Shown here one piece after another: positions 1 to 10,330 of a stretch of DNA of 64,000 nt; position 1 is the stretch's first letter, and every line of letters starts with the position of its first letter. The stretch is from Puccinellia tenuiflora (lineage: Eukaryota; Streptophyta; Magnoliopsida; Poales; Poaceae): contig QRDG01000871.1 in assembly GCA_012064385.1 (NCBI GenBank), positions 62,001-126,000 on the forward strand, written 5' to 3'. Position numbers and translations under genes: made by a program. The notes under the pieces were generated by a model, which worked only from the letters and a program-made list of their open reading frames with translations, did no database searches and was not told the DNA's origin.

Positions 1-402
1 CCCAACAACCTATCATCGGAGAACCTGAAAACCACCTTTATAATCACCTAGTTACGAAGTGACGTTTGATGTCCACAAAGCACTCCTCCGATAAGCGGGA
101 GTGACATAATCTCATGGTCTAAGGAAACTATATTTGACATCTATTTAATTTGAGTCTTGTCCATTATATCATCACCCATGATACAAACTTCGTTTATTAA
201 GTGATTCATAAAACATCTGACCATCACTTAATCAAACGAACTAGTCATAAGAGGAAAGACTAGGGACAATTTACCGTTTATATTCCACACATGTATTTGT
301 TTCCGCTTAATACAATTCTAGCATGGATATAAACATTTATCATGAACGGGAAATATGATTATCAATAACCTTTATTATTGCCTCTTGGGCATATCTCCAA
401 CA
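1..402 (-). repeat. 3' LTR (partial) of the copia element
   Basis: It matches 6800-7215 almost base for base. The main difference is 14 bp present in the right copy (around 7011) and absent here. It ends ...ATCTCCAACA at 402, directly followed by a purine tract on the element strand. The rest of this LTR lies outside the window, so the left target duplication cannot be read. Confidence 0.93.
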
Positions 403-415
403 GTCTCCCACTTGC
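403..415 (-). other. Polypurine tract of the copia element
   Basis: On the element strand the bases just before the 3' LTR read AAGTGGGAGAC. This is the usual BARE-type purine tract that primes plus-strand DNA synthesis. Confidence 0.8.
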
Positions 416-435
416 ACTAGAGTCAATAATCTAGT

Positions 436-2100
436 TTACATTTGTAGCAATCTAACACCCATGGCCTCTCGGTGTTGATCATGTTTTGCTCGTGGAAGAG
501 GTTTAGTCAACGGGTCTGCCACATTCAGATCCGTATGCACCTTGCAAATCTCTATGTCACCATCCTTGACATTCTCACGCCAATTGTGATAGCGGCTCTT
601 AATATGCTTGGTATTCTTGTGTGAAGTCGGGTCCTTGGCAAGAGCTATTGCACCTGTATTATCATAATACAGGGCTAGAGGTCTTGACGCACTTGGAACC
701 ACGCTCAGCTCTAAGAGGAACTCCTTCATCCAGACTGCTTCACTTGCTGCCGACGAGGCCGCAACATACTCCGCTTCTGTTGAAGATTTCGCCACCACGC
801 TCTGCTTGGAACTCCTCCAACTCACAGCGCCACCATTCAGAATAAACATGTATCCGGACTAAGATTTAGAATCATCCGGATCTGTGTCCCAACTAGCATC
901 GACATAACTCCTTACGACAAGCTCTTGGTCACCTCCATAAACGAGAAACATTTCCTTAGTTCTATTTAGATACTTAAGGATATTCTTGACAGCTGTCCAG
1001 TGTTCCACTCCTGGATCACTTTGGTACCTGCTAGTCAAACTTACAGCATGGCACACATCTGGTCTAGTACATAGCATGGCATACATGATAGAGCCTATCG
1101 CAGAGGCATAAGGAACATTGTTCATTATCTCTCTATCTTCTGCCGTAACAGGACTCTGAGTCTTACTCAGAACCTTTCCTTGCAACATTGGTAAGAACCC
1201 CTTCTTTGAATTTTCCATTCTGAACTTCTTCAGAACCTTGTCAAGGTATGTACTTTGTGAAATCCCTATTAGGCGCTTTGACCTATCTCTGTAGATCTTT
1301 ATGCCTAAAATGTACGCTGCTTCACCAAGGTCTTTCATTGAAAAACTCTTATTCAAATAAGACTTTACACTTTCAAGCAGTGTAACATCATTTCCAATCA
1401 ATAATATGCCATCCACATATAGTATTAGAAATGCAACTGAACTCCCACTCACTTTCTTGTAAATACAGGCTTCTCCATAAGTTTGGATAAATCCAAACCC
1501 TTTGATCACTTCATCAAACTTGAGATTCCAACTCCGCGATGCTTGCTTCAGTCCATAGATGGATCTCTGAAGTTTGCATACCTTGTTAGCACCCTTTGGA
1601 TCAACAAAACCTTCGGGCTGTACCATGTACAACTCTTCCTTAATATGACCATTAAGGAACGCGGTTTTCACATCCATTTGCCAAATTTCATAATCATAAA
1701 AAGTGGCAATTGCTAAAATAATCCAAACAGATTTCAGCATCGCTACGGGTGAGAATGTCTCATCGTAGTCAACTCCTTGAATTTGTCGGAAACCCTTTGC
1801 GGCAAGTCGAGCTTTACACACGGTGACGTTTCCGTCAGCGTCTGTCTTTCTTTTGAATATCCATTTGTTCTGAACGGCCTTACGGTCGTTCGGTAAGTCC
1901 ACCAAAGTCCATACTTGGTTTTCATACATGGATTCCATTTCGGATTTCATGGCTCCTAGCCATTTATCGGAGTCTGGGCTCATCATTGCTTCCTCATAAT
2001 TCGCAGGTTCATCATTGTCTAACAACATGACACTCATGACGGGGTTGTACCGATCAGGGGCGGTACGTTCCCTCGTTGATCTGCGAGGTTCAATAGCAAC
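436..2100 (-). pseudogene. Copia reverse transcriptase-RNase H, broken
   Basis: This would copy element RNA into DNA inside virus-like particles. RT motifs are visible in order: the fingers with KARLAAKGF, then QMDVKTAFLNG, then the palm motif. RNase H follows with SSTEAEYVAAS. Two lesions matter. The palm box reads YVDG instead of the normal YVDD (changed codon at 1408-1410), removing a catalytic aspartate. A TAG stop at 859-861 separates RT from RNase H in the same frame; a Gln codon is expected there, so it looks like a one-base change. The RT frame begins after a frameshift near 2085-2145 that cuts it off from the integrase frame. The copy cannot make active enzyme. Confidence 0.9.
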
Positions 2101-3272
2101 TTTGACTGGAGCAGCATGATCAACATCATTTGCTCCTTCTTAAGGTGGCGATGGCTGTTCTGGACAACTTCCAGTTCTGCGCTACTCGGCATCTCAAGAA
2201 CAGGTTCGATAACCTCGTCAAGCTCTATTTTCCTCCCACTCACTTCTTTCGAGAGAAACTCCTTCTCTAGAAAGGAACCATTCTTGGCAACAAAAATCTT
2301 GCCTTCGGTTCTGTGGTAGAAGGTATACCCAATAGTTTCCTTAGGGTATCCAATGAAGACGCATTTTTCCGATTTGGGTTCGAGCTTATCAGGTTGAAGC
2401 TTTTTCACATAAGCATCGCAACCCCAAACTTTGAGAAACGATAACTTTGGATTCTTGCCAAACCATAACTCATATGGAGTCGTCTCAACGGATTTTGATG
2501 GAGCCCTATTTAAAGTGAATGCGGCTATCTCTAATGCATAGCTCCAAAATGATAGTGGCAGATCTGTGTGAGACATCATAGATCGCACCATATCCAATAA
2601 GGTTCGATTACGAAGTTCAGACACACCATTACCCTGTGGTGTTCCGGGTGGCGTGACTTGCGAAACAATTCCACATGTCTTTAAATGTATGCCAAACTCG
2701 TAACTCAAATATTCGCCTCCACGATCGGATCGGAGAAACTTTATTTTCTTGTTACGATGATTCTCGAATTCACTCTGAAATTCTTTGAACTTTTCGAACG
2801 TTTTAGACTTGTGTTTCATTAAATAAATATACCCATATCTACTCAAATCATCGGTGAAGGTCAAGAAGTAACGATATCCACCACGTGCTGCAACACTCAT
2901 CGGACCACACACATCGGTATGTATGATTTCCAACAAGTCTGTTGCCCTCTCCATCGTGCCGGAGAAGGGTGTTCGAGTCATCTTACCCATGAGGCATGGT
3001 TCGCAAGTTTCAAAATCAAGTGAATCCAAAAGTCCATCAGAATGGAGTTTCTTCATGCGCTTTACACCAATGTGACCCAAACGGCAGTGCCACAAATATG
3101 TGGTATTATCATCATTCACTTTGCATCTTTTGGCATCAATGTTATGAACATGTGTATCACTACTATCGAGATCCAATAGAAATAAACCATTCCTCTCAGG
3201 TGCATGACCATAAAAGGTATTATCCATATAAATCGAAATACCAAAGTTTTCAGACTTAAATGAATAACCGTC
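2034..3272 (-). pseudogene. Copia GAG-pre-integrase and integrase, broken
   Basis: The integrase inserts the cDNA into host DNA. The N-terminal zinc-binding module is visible (HCRLGHIG...CEPCLMGKM), followed by the catalytic core with HTDVCGP, SDRGGEY and the downstream glutamate region around QGNGVSELRNRTL. The frame is continuous with the protease part except for a TGA stop at 3273-3275. Its C-terminal end runs out of frame near 2100, so the last part before RT is read from another frame. Confidence 0.88.
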
Positions 3273-3740
3273 TCACAATAAAAAAGATCCAGATACAATG
3301 TTCATGCTTAACGCAGGCACATAATAACAATTATTAAGGTTTAAAACTAATCCCGAAGGTAAATGCAGAGGGAGTGTGCCGACAGCGATGACTTCAACTT
3401 TTGATCCATTTCCAACGCGCATCGTCACCTCATCCCTTGCCAAGCGTCGACTATTCCGCAGCTCCTGTTTCGAGTTACATATATTAGCAACCGAACCAGT
3501 ATCAAATACCCAGGTGCTACTACGATCACTTGTTAAATACACATCAATAACTTGTATATCATATATACCTTGTTTGACGGTGCCAGCCTTCTTGTCTGCC
3601 AGATACTTGGGGCAGTTCCGCTTCCAGTGTCCAGTTCCCTTGCAGTAGAAGCACTCAGTATCAGACTTAGGGCCCTTCCTTGACTTCCTCGCAGGCACAG
3701 CAGCTCGCTTGCCGTCCTTCTTGAGGTTGTCTCTTTTGCC
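3273..3740 (-). pseudogene. Copia nucleocapsid zinc knuckle and aspartic protease
   Basis: A CCHC zinc knuckle is visible (CFYCKGTGHWKRNC), followed by a retropepsin active site VFDTGS and a hydrophobic flap region. The protease would cut the gag-pol polyprotein. The frame differs from gag upstream, which implies an indel around 3700-3740, and it ends at a premature TGA at 3273-3275. The open frame near 3698 begins at GTG and is not a real start. Confidence 0.87.
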
Positions 3741-4399
3741 CTTTTCTTGAAACTGGTGGTCTTGTTGACCATCAACACTTGATGCTCCTTCTTGATTTCC
3801 ACTTCTGCGGTTTTTGACATCGCGAAGAGCTCGGGAAGAGTTTTCTCCATTCCTTGCATGTTATAGTTCATCACAAAGCTTTTGTAGCTAGGTGGAAGCG
3901 ACTGGAGAACACGGTCAATCCCCAACTCATTGGGAATCACAACACCCAGCTGCGCCAAGCGATCACCGTACCCAGACATCTTGAGCACGTATTCACTGAC
4001 GGAGCTGTTCTCTTCCATCATACAGCTAAAGAACTTAGAAGAGGCTTCATACCTCTCCACCTTGGCTTGAGTCTGAAACATAGCCTTCAGATCAACTATC
4101 ATCTGGTGAACGCCATGGTGCTCAAAACGCTTTTGAAGCTTAGGTCCTAAGCCGTACAACAGACCGCACTTAACTATCTCGTGGTCCTCAGAGCGGGCTG
4201 CCCAGACGTTCCTAACATCTTCAACCGCTCCCTCTGCTGGAGCCTCACCTAGCGGTGCATCTAGGACATACAGTTTCTTGGCAGCTTTGAGGATAATCTT
4301 CAGATTCATAAACCAATCTGAGAAATTGCTTCCATCGTCTTTCAGCTTGTCTTTCTCTAGGAATGCGTTAAAATTCATGGTGATGTTGGGAAGGGCCAT
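3690..4399 (-). pseudogene. Copia Gag capsid domain
   Basis: The ATG at 4399 starts a BARE-like Gag of about 230 good residues: a typical retrotransposon gag fold with conserved WFMNLKIIL and LPPSYKSFVMNYNM stretches, then a Lys/Arg-rich region. It forms the particle shell. After about residue 220 the frame loses similarity to the family, so a frameshift sits near 3700-3740 and the true continuation lies in the neighbouring frame. Confidence 0.88.
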
Positions 4400-5636
4400 T
4401 TGATCTACAACATTATTTGCAAGGTGTTTAGACTATGTTCATGATAGATTTGTTCGAAAGATAATCTAATTATAAAACGAACTCCCACTAAACTCAACAT
4501 CCCTCTGGTTGTTTAGTGACACACGATCCAAAATCCACTACACCACAACCGATCATAACGTGAAGTGGTGCAGCTTCAAAAGGTGAACATCTCCCTGTTG
4601 ATCATATCATTCATACGACTCGTGTTTAGCATTTCGGCTCTTGTGTTCCGAGGCCATGTCTATACATGCTAGGCTCGTTAAGGAAACCGTAGTATTTCTG
4701 CATGTGCAAACTGGCTTGCACCCGTTGTATGTGAACGTAGAATATATCACACCCGATCATCACGTGGTGCTTCAAAACGACGAACTTTGGCAACGGCGCA
4801 TACTAGGGGAGAACACTTCTTGATATTAACGTGAGGGATCACCTTATCATGCTACCGTCGAGATCGTATCTAAGCATAAACCATAAGGTGCATAAAAGGA
4901 TTAACATCACATGCAATTCATAATATTGTGACATGGTATAGCCTTTTCTTGTGCCTTTGATCTCCATCTCCAAATCACCGGCATGATCTCCATCATCACC
5001 AGCTCGTGGCGCCTTCACCATGATTGCCTCCACCAACTATTGCAACTACTACTATGGCTACCTTAGTGATAAAGTAAAGCAATTACATGGCGTTTTTAAA
5101 GTGACACGCAGGTCATACAATAAATATGAGACAACCATAAGGCTCCTGCCGGTTGCAAGTCGTGATAATTACAAAACATGATCATTGCATACAACACATA
5201 ATCACATCTTGGGCTATACCACATCACAAACCCTGCAAAAACAAGTTAGACGTCCTCTACTTTGTTTATGCAATTTTTACGTGGCTTCTAATGGGTCATT
5301 AGATAGAACCGTTCTAATCTACGCAAAGCCACAACGGTGATAAAATAGTTGCTTATTTACTCATCCTTTTGAAAGGCCTTCCATTGAAAATTGCACCTTC
5401 ACTAAAGCAAGAGAAACAGACACCCGCCAGCCACTTATGCAAAACAAGTTGCATGTCAGTCATGGAACCGGTGTCTCGTGCGTGGACGAGTAAGGTTGGT
5501 CCGGGCCGCTTCAATCTCACAGTACCGCAAAGATGCAAAGTGCACGCTAAAAGTTAGCAACATAAAATATCAACGCCCACAACACTTGTGTCTAATCGCA
5601 CCAACATCTACGAATAGATCTAGGCTCTGATACCAT
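4400..5636 (-). other. Untranslated leader and primer-binding site of the copia element
   Basis: About 1.2 kb between LTR and gag, without coding potential, as is usual for BARE-type elements. Next to the LTR (5623-5635) the element strand reads TGGTATCAGAGCC, complementary to initiator tRNA-Met, which primes minus-strand synthesis. Confidence 0.85.
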
Positions 5637-7215
5637 TGAAGGGTCGCAGCATAGAAAACAAAAAAAATTCCTACGCAAAGATAGCGGAATAAACCCAACA
5701 TCTAGATCCGATCTACGAGAGGTTGGTAGCAAGAAGGAGATCGAATCTCACCCTCGAAGAAAACCGTGAGTGTTTTGTCGAGGCAGGGGTTGGCTAGTCG
5801 ATCCCCGCAACTAGACTCGTCTAGTCGCGAGGAGATGTATTATCCAAGCGCCGCACGAGCAACGCCTCCGAGAGATCCACACGTAGGAGGAGGAAGGGGG
5901 GCGGCGGCTAGGGTTGGAGGGTGGTGCGGCTAGGGCACCTATGGGGTGGTCCTTGGGTGTCGCACCCCCTCCCCTACCCCTCCTTATATAGGGGGCCAAA
6001 GGGGGCTGCGCCCCACCCCTTCTAGGGCCGGCGGCAGGGGGAGGCTTGGCCCCCAACCCAGCCGCCCTAGGGTTAGGGTTTTGCTGGCCGGCCCCCTCCC
6101 CCTTTGGGCTTTAAGCCCCTGCCGCATGGGCCCCTCAAGGGCATGGTGCGGCTGGCCCATAGGCCAGTCCACCACCCCTTTAATTCATGTGGGCCCCATA
6201 CTCCTATGGTCCCCACTTCTAGACCCCTCTAGAACCTTGTAGAACTTTCCGGTACTTTACCGATAAATTCCCGAATCTTTTCCAAACCTCCGGAAACCAC
6301 TTTACTTATATGAATCTTATTCTCCGGACCACTCCGAAACTCCTCGTGACGTCCGGGATCCTATCCGAGACTCCGAATCAATATTCTTTCTCACCATCAT
6401 TTATCTCGAACCCTAACTACATCGAACGTTAAGTGTGTGACTCTGCGGGTTTGCGAATATGTCATATTAATAGCGGGACCGGGATGCCCATATTAATTCC
6501 TACATATTCGACGAAGTACTTTACCAGCCGAACCTCAATGTCCGGGATTCAATTAATCCATATACGATTCCTTTTGTTTCACGATATATTACTTGTCAGA
6601 GATTCAATCCACCGATATCTCCATATCTGAATAATCTCGTTACCGACAATTTCTCTTTACTCGTTCCCATAGAATAGGATCCCTTATGACTAACCACTTA
6701 GTCATATGCTTGCAAGCGTTTGGATGCTATACTACCGAGAGGGCCCAGAGATATCTATCCAACTATTGGACGAACAAATCCCAGTCTTGAAACATGCCAC
6801 CCAACAACCTATCATCGGAGAACCTGAAAGGCACCTTTATAATCACCCAGTTACGAAGTGACGTTTGATGTCCACAAAGCACTTCTCCGATAAGCGGGAG
6901 TGACATAATCTCATGGTATAAGGAAACTATATTTGACATCTATTTAATTTGAGTCTTGTCCATTACATCATCACCCATGATACAAACTTCGTTTATTAAG
7001 TGATTCATAAATCCATGGTTAGGAAACATCTGACCATCACTTAATCAAACGAACTAGTCATAAGAGGAAAGACTAGGGACAATTTACCGTTTATATTCCA
7101 CACATGTATTTGTTTCCGCTTAATACAATTCTAGCATGGATATAAACATTTATCATGAACGGGAAATATGATTATCAATAACCTTTATTATTGCCTCTTG
7201 GGCATATCTCCAACA
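5637..7215 (-). repeat. 5' LTR (complete) of the copia element
   Basis: 1579 bp, bounded by TG...CA on the element strand. It contains a TATA box (TATATAAGG on the minus strand, 5982-5990) that would start the genomic RNA. The half nearest the window middle is GC-rich; the distal part is AT-rich and is repeated at 1-402. Confidence 0.92.
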
Positions 7216-8029
7216 AAATTACAGTCCACCTCTTTTCAATAACACTGATGAACAACTAAATAGAAGCACCTAGAATGCAACTACTAGTTATGCATAAATA
7301 ATCATTCTCATTTAGTACGGAGGCAAATTAGAGAGCACTATTGCACCACTCATCCCCATCGCCAAGCTCCATCAGAACAAAGAATTGTACGGAGGATTGG
7401 GAGAGAAATGGATGGTGGTGGATCTAGCTCGTACCTTTGACGGATTCCTCCAGGTCGGCCACGCAGAGGGCCGTGACTGCGACAGGGGCCTGCGGCCGGA
7501 GCGAGCGGAATAGGAGAACCAGGACCGAGTGGCGGCGCGGGCTGCGAAGCTGCAGGAAGGGGATCGAGCAGATGTGGTCGGCCGATGCTGCTGCTACTGC
7601 TTGGGCGCCCTGCCATGGCCAGGAAGGCGGAGACACGGGAGCTCCAGCAGGCGAGGGGGATGTGGAGGCACAGGGATGCAGTCAGCGGTGAGGTCTCGGA
7701 AACGGGAACAGGAGCGAGAGGAGGAGGACATAGACCTGAACGGCGACAGCATGTCGGAGTGGTGTTGTCGGCGGCAACAGATCTTGCAGGCGAGCAAGAC
7801 CTCAACGGCAGCAGCAGCCGGAGATCTTGCGTGAGGCCTTGAACGCGGCGGTGGAGAAAGTAGTGGAGGTCGTCGACCATGACGGCGGCCGGGGACGGGG
7901 ATCCAGCTCTGGTCTACAGGGTGCGGCCCTCCCTGTAGCAGCGTGATGTGGACGACGCCCTGCGTGGCTCCCGCTGACTGCTCGTGGAGGTGCCCGTCGG
8001 CCGCCCGGGCGCAGCGCCTGCTGCTTGCG
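7216..8029. other. Anonymous sequence, partly GC-rich
   Basis: 7216-7430 is AT-rich. 7430-8029 is GC-rich and open in several frames on both strands, which is what base composition alone would give. A minus-strand frame at 7350-7880 is Pro/Arg/Ser-rich with no motif I recognise. It may be a gene or transposon fragment; I do not call a protein. Confidence 0.4.
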
Positions 8030-8038
8030 GAGGAGCAC

Positions 8039-8382
8039 GTATTTTTGACCGAATCTGGCCGTTTTTGCTAACTAATAGCAAAACTGGCCGCTACTGGAAA
8101 CTATTTCCAAATCTGGCCCACGGGGTCGGCGCCAACGAGGATGGCGCCGAACATGTGCAGGTCGGCGCCAGGACTGACCGTCAGCCGAAGTGAGGTCGGC
8201 GCCATTGTCAATGGCGCCGAAACCTTTGAACTTTTTTGGCTAAGTTTGCCTGGCGCCGACGTGCACTGGTTCGGTGCCGTCGAGGATGGCGCCGACCCGA
8301 GAGGCCAGATTTGGAAATAGTTTTCAGCAGCGGTCAATTTTGCTATTAGTTAGCAAAAATGGCCAGATTCGGTCAAAAATAC
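8039..8382. mobile_element. Foldback MITE, Mutator-like (9-bp target duplication)
   Basis: The termini GTATTTTTGACC and GGTCAAAAATAC are exact inverted repeats, and about 80 bp at each end pair with few mismatches (GCTAACTAATAGCAAAA on the left, its complement on the right). The flanks 8030-8038 and 8383-8391 are both GAGGAGCAC, a 9-bp duplication as made by Mutator-type transposases. The middle holds several GGCGCC palindromes set in direct and inverted GTCGGCGCC blocks. It has no coding capacity and must be moved in trans. Confidence 0.85.
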
Positions 8383-8489
8383 GAGGAGCACGGGGCAGTC
8401 GAGAGGAGCTCGTGTACCGGGAGGAGGGGATTGACTAGAGGAGTGGTGGAGATAGGAAGGATAAGGTAGAGAGAGAAAAGAGAGACGCG

Positions 8490-8826
8490 TGAGGATAATA
8501 CCAACTTACCACCGCCGAACACGTTTTCAGGTGCGCCAGCGGTACTCGCGTTACTACTGGCGAACAGCCGTAAACGTTCGCCAGCGGTAGGTGTGTGTAC
8601 GGGAGACCCCAGCGGTGCTAGCTACCGCTGGCGAACGATGCTTCCTGTTCGTCAGTGGTACTTAACTTACCGCTGGCGAACCGCAGTGGACCTTCGTCAG
8701 CGGTAGTTGGCCCCATTGGGACGACCCGGGCTCGCGTTTACCACTGGCGCAACACCTGTCTTGTTCGCCAGCGGTAAGACAACTACCACTGGCGAACCAC
8801 TAGCGGTTACCAAAAGTGGAACCGAC
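8490..8826. repeat. Block of alternating subterminal repeats (DNA-transposon-like)
   Basis: About ten copies of ACCGCTGGCGAAC or its complement, with small variants, alternate in orientation through 330 bp. Such dense GC subterminal repeats are typical of CACTA-type termini, where they bind transposase. I cannot see a CACTA end or a target duplication, so the family is uncertain; it may be a truncated terminus inserted in the copia remnant to its right. Confidence 0.5.
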
Positions 8827-9290
8827 ATAAGCAAGGATTAATTCTTTAATTAAGCTAATTAATTAATTAATTAATTAACTAATTCCTAACACTCCCCCTA
8901 ATCCATGCTTGTCTTTAAAGTGTTCTCACGAAAATGTGCTTGTAAAAACATTGTCCTTTGTAGATTCCATCATCTTGAAATTCATCATATTTAGAATCTG
9001 TCCCCCAAAAACCCTGTGGGAAAATATGAGGAGATTTGTATTTGATATGTTGTTAAAACTCCTTTAAACCACGTGGGAAAATATGGAGAAAATGATACAA
9101 CATATAATGACTATTGTCTCTTTTGTATCTCATATGAGAAAACCTTAGTAAAGGAAAAAAAAACATATGTGAGTTTAGAGAACAATACATATGACTTGTA
9201 TACGAATTCATCTCCATACCATACATGCACCTATAGATCGATAAGTAAGCCTGAGAACATTATACTTGAGCTGCTACAGCCTTAACTCAT
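8827..9290 (-). mobile_element. Ty1-copia remnant: LTR start, polypurine tract and 3' internal sequence
   Basis: On the minus strand the bases around 8891 read ATTAGGGGGAG followed by TGTTAGGAATTAG. This is the polypurine tract and LTR start typical of copia elements whose pol ends with a GGGGGAGTGTTAGGA junction. About 65 bp of AT-rich LTR follow before the subterminal-repeat block interrupts. The right side (8903-9290) would be 3' internal sequence and has no recognisable coding part. Confidence 0.5.
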
Positions 9291-9857
9291 CGTATATATT
9301 TAGCAGACTCAAAATGGAAGGAATACACATCAAACAGTAGACACAATCTGCACTTGTGCACAACAGGCATTATCAAGGTCACCAAAGCCATGCACGAGTG
9401 AGCACCAGCAGCGATGGCCAACAAGAGTAACTCATCGCAACGACGTTGTTGTCTGCATCCCATAGGATGCCCGGTCCAACTAGCTCGTCATTCAGTAGTC
9501 CAAGTCGGGGAGGAGCCGAGCCTACCCACACGGCCAGTACAGTTGCTACTGTCAGAATCAGGTGGAGATTCTCACAAAGCCATGCAATGTCAAAGGCCTT
9601 ACCTGCATTAATTCAATACAAATTCAGGCAGGGACAAAAATAGAAGAAATACATGCATGCATAATAGGGAAAATGTTTGCACAATGACATTTCATGTCTG
9701 GAAACTCTCTGCGCATAATCAAACAATGTGCACGAAGCTCCACTGATTCAATCACAAAATTACCTAGCGTGCCACTGGGTGTCAATCAAGGAGCAAAAGG
9801 TGCTAGCAGTGTGCACTTTCAGGTGTACCTACCTAATTAATCAACTAAAGGTCAGCT
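9291..9857. other. No recognisable feature
   Basis: Mixed-composition sequence with short open frames only. I see no repeat, conserved domain or RNA gene in it. Confidence 0.5.
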
Positions 9858-10010
9858 GATGGTGTATTGGAAAGAGTTGGGTGGTGCCCCAAGCGAATGC
9901 GGAATTGCAGCTAGTAGCAGTTTTCTCTCGTTTAACGAACCGAGATTTATCGAACCAGTAGGACCTTGAAATCAACAACAAAGTGAATGTTGAAAATCTC
10001 TAGCACTTAA
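9858..10010 (-). repeat. Left part of an Athila/Sabrina-like gypsy LTR split by the Reina insertion
   Basis: It continues the LTR found at 23341-24794 once the 13.3-kb Reina element is removed; the 5-bp CTTAA is present on both sides of that insertion. On the minus strand the text resembles the 3' end of Sabrina-type LTRs (a GGTCCTACTGGTTCGATAA-like segment). The left limit (TGATGG or TGGTGT, 9858-9861) is a guess, because no clean target duplication matches the right end. Confidence 0.55.
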
Positions 10011-10330
10011 TGGTAGGAACAACTAGCCTACCGGGTCTAGGGCGTAGATTGTAGGGAATGAAGCTAGGCTGGCACGGAGCGAGACGCGGTCGACGGCGAC
10101 TCGGCGCCGTGGCCGCGTGAGAGAAGGAGGCGACGCAGGGGAGAGGTGGCGGCTAGGGTTGGGAGTCCGACTCCTTGAGGAGTCGGCAACAAATATATGT
10201 TTATTGCTTAATTCTCAACATCCGATTACAACTCCTATATATAATGAAAATAAGATAATCTGGTGGGCTAAGCCCCTACTCAGCCTACCCATTGGGCCTC
10301 CTCCGAGTATAGGAGACGCCGGTCATAACA
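10011..10330 (-). repeat. 3' LTR of the Reina-type element
   Basis: TGTTATGACC...TTCCTACCA on the element strand. The pol frame runs into it and stops at 10285. It holds the 16-bp palindrome GACTCCTTGAGGAGTC. The adjacent bases 10331-10345 form the polypurine tract (GCAGGCAGGGAGAGA on the minus strand). Confidence 0.92.

Larger units (their letters stand above)
1..7215 (-). mobile_element. BARE/Angela-like Ty1-copia LTR retrotransposon, left end outside window
   Basis: The element lies on the minus strand. A full 5' LTR is at 5637-7215, a tRNA-Met-type primer-binding site at 5623-5635, then gag, zinc knuckle/protease, integrase, reverse transcriptase and RNase H in copia order (PR-INT-RT-RH), a polypurine tract next to 402, and the end of the 3' LTR at 1-402. 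The LTR starts TGTTGGAGATATGCCC, as in BARE/Angela elements. The coding region has two in-frame stops, at least two frameshifts and a damaged RT active site, so the copy is non-autonomous. Over the roughly 400 bp shared by the two LTR copies I count about six substitutions and a 14-bp indel, which points to an insertion well under a few million years old. Confidence 0.93.
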
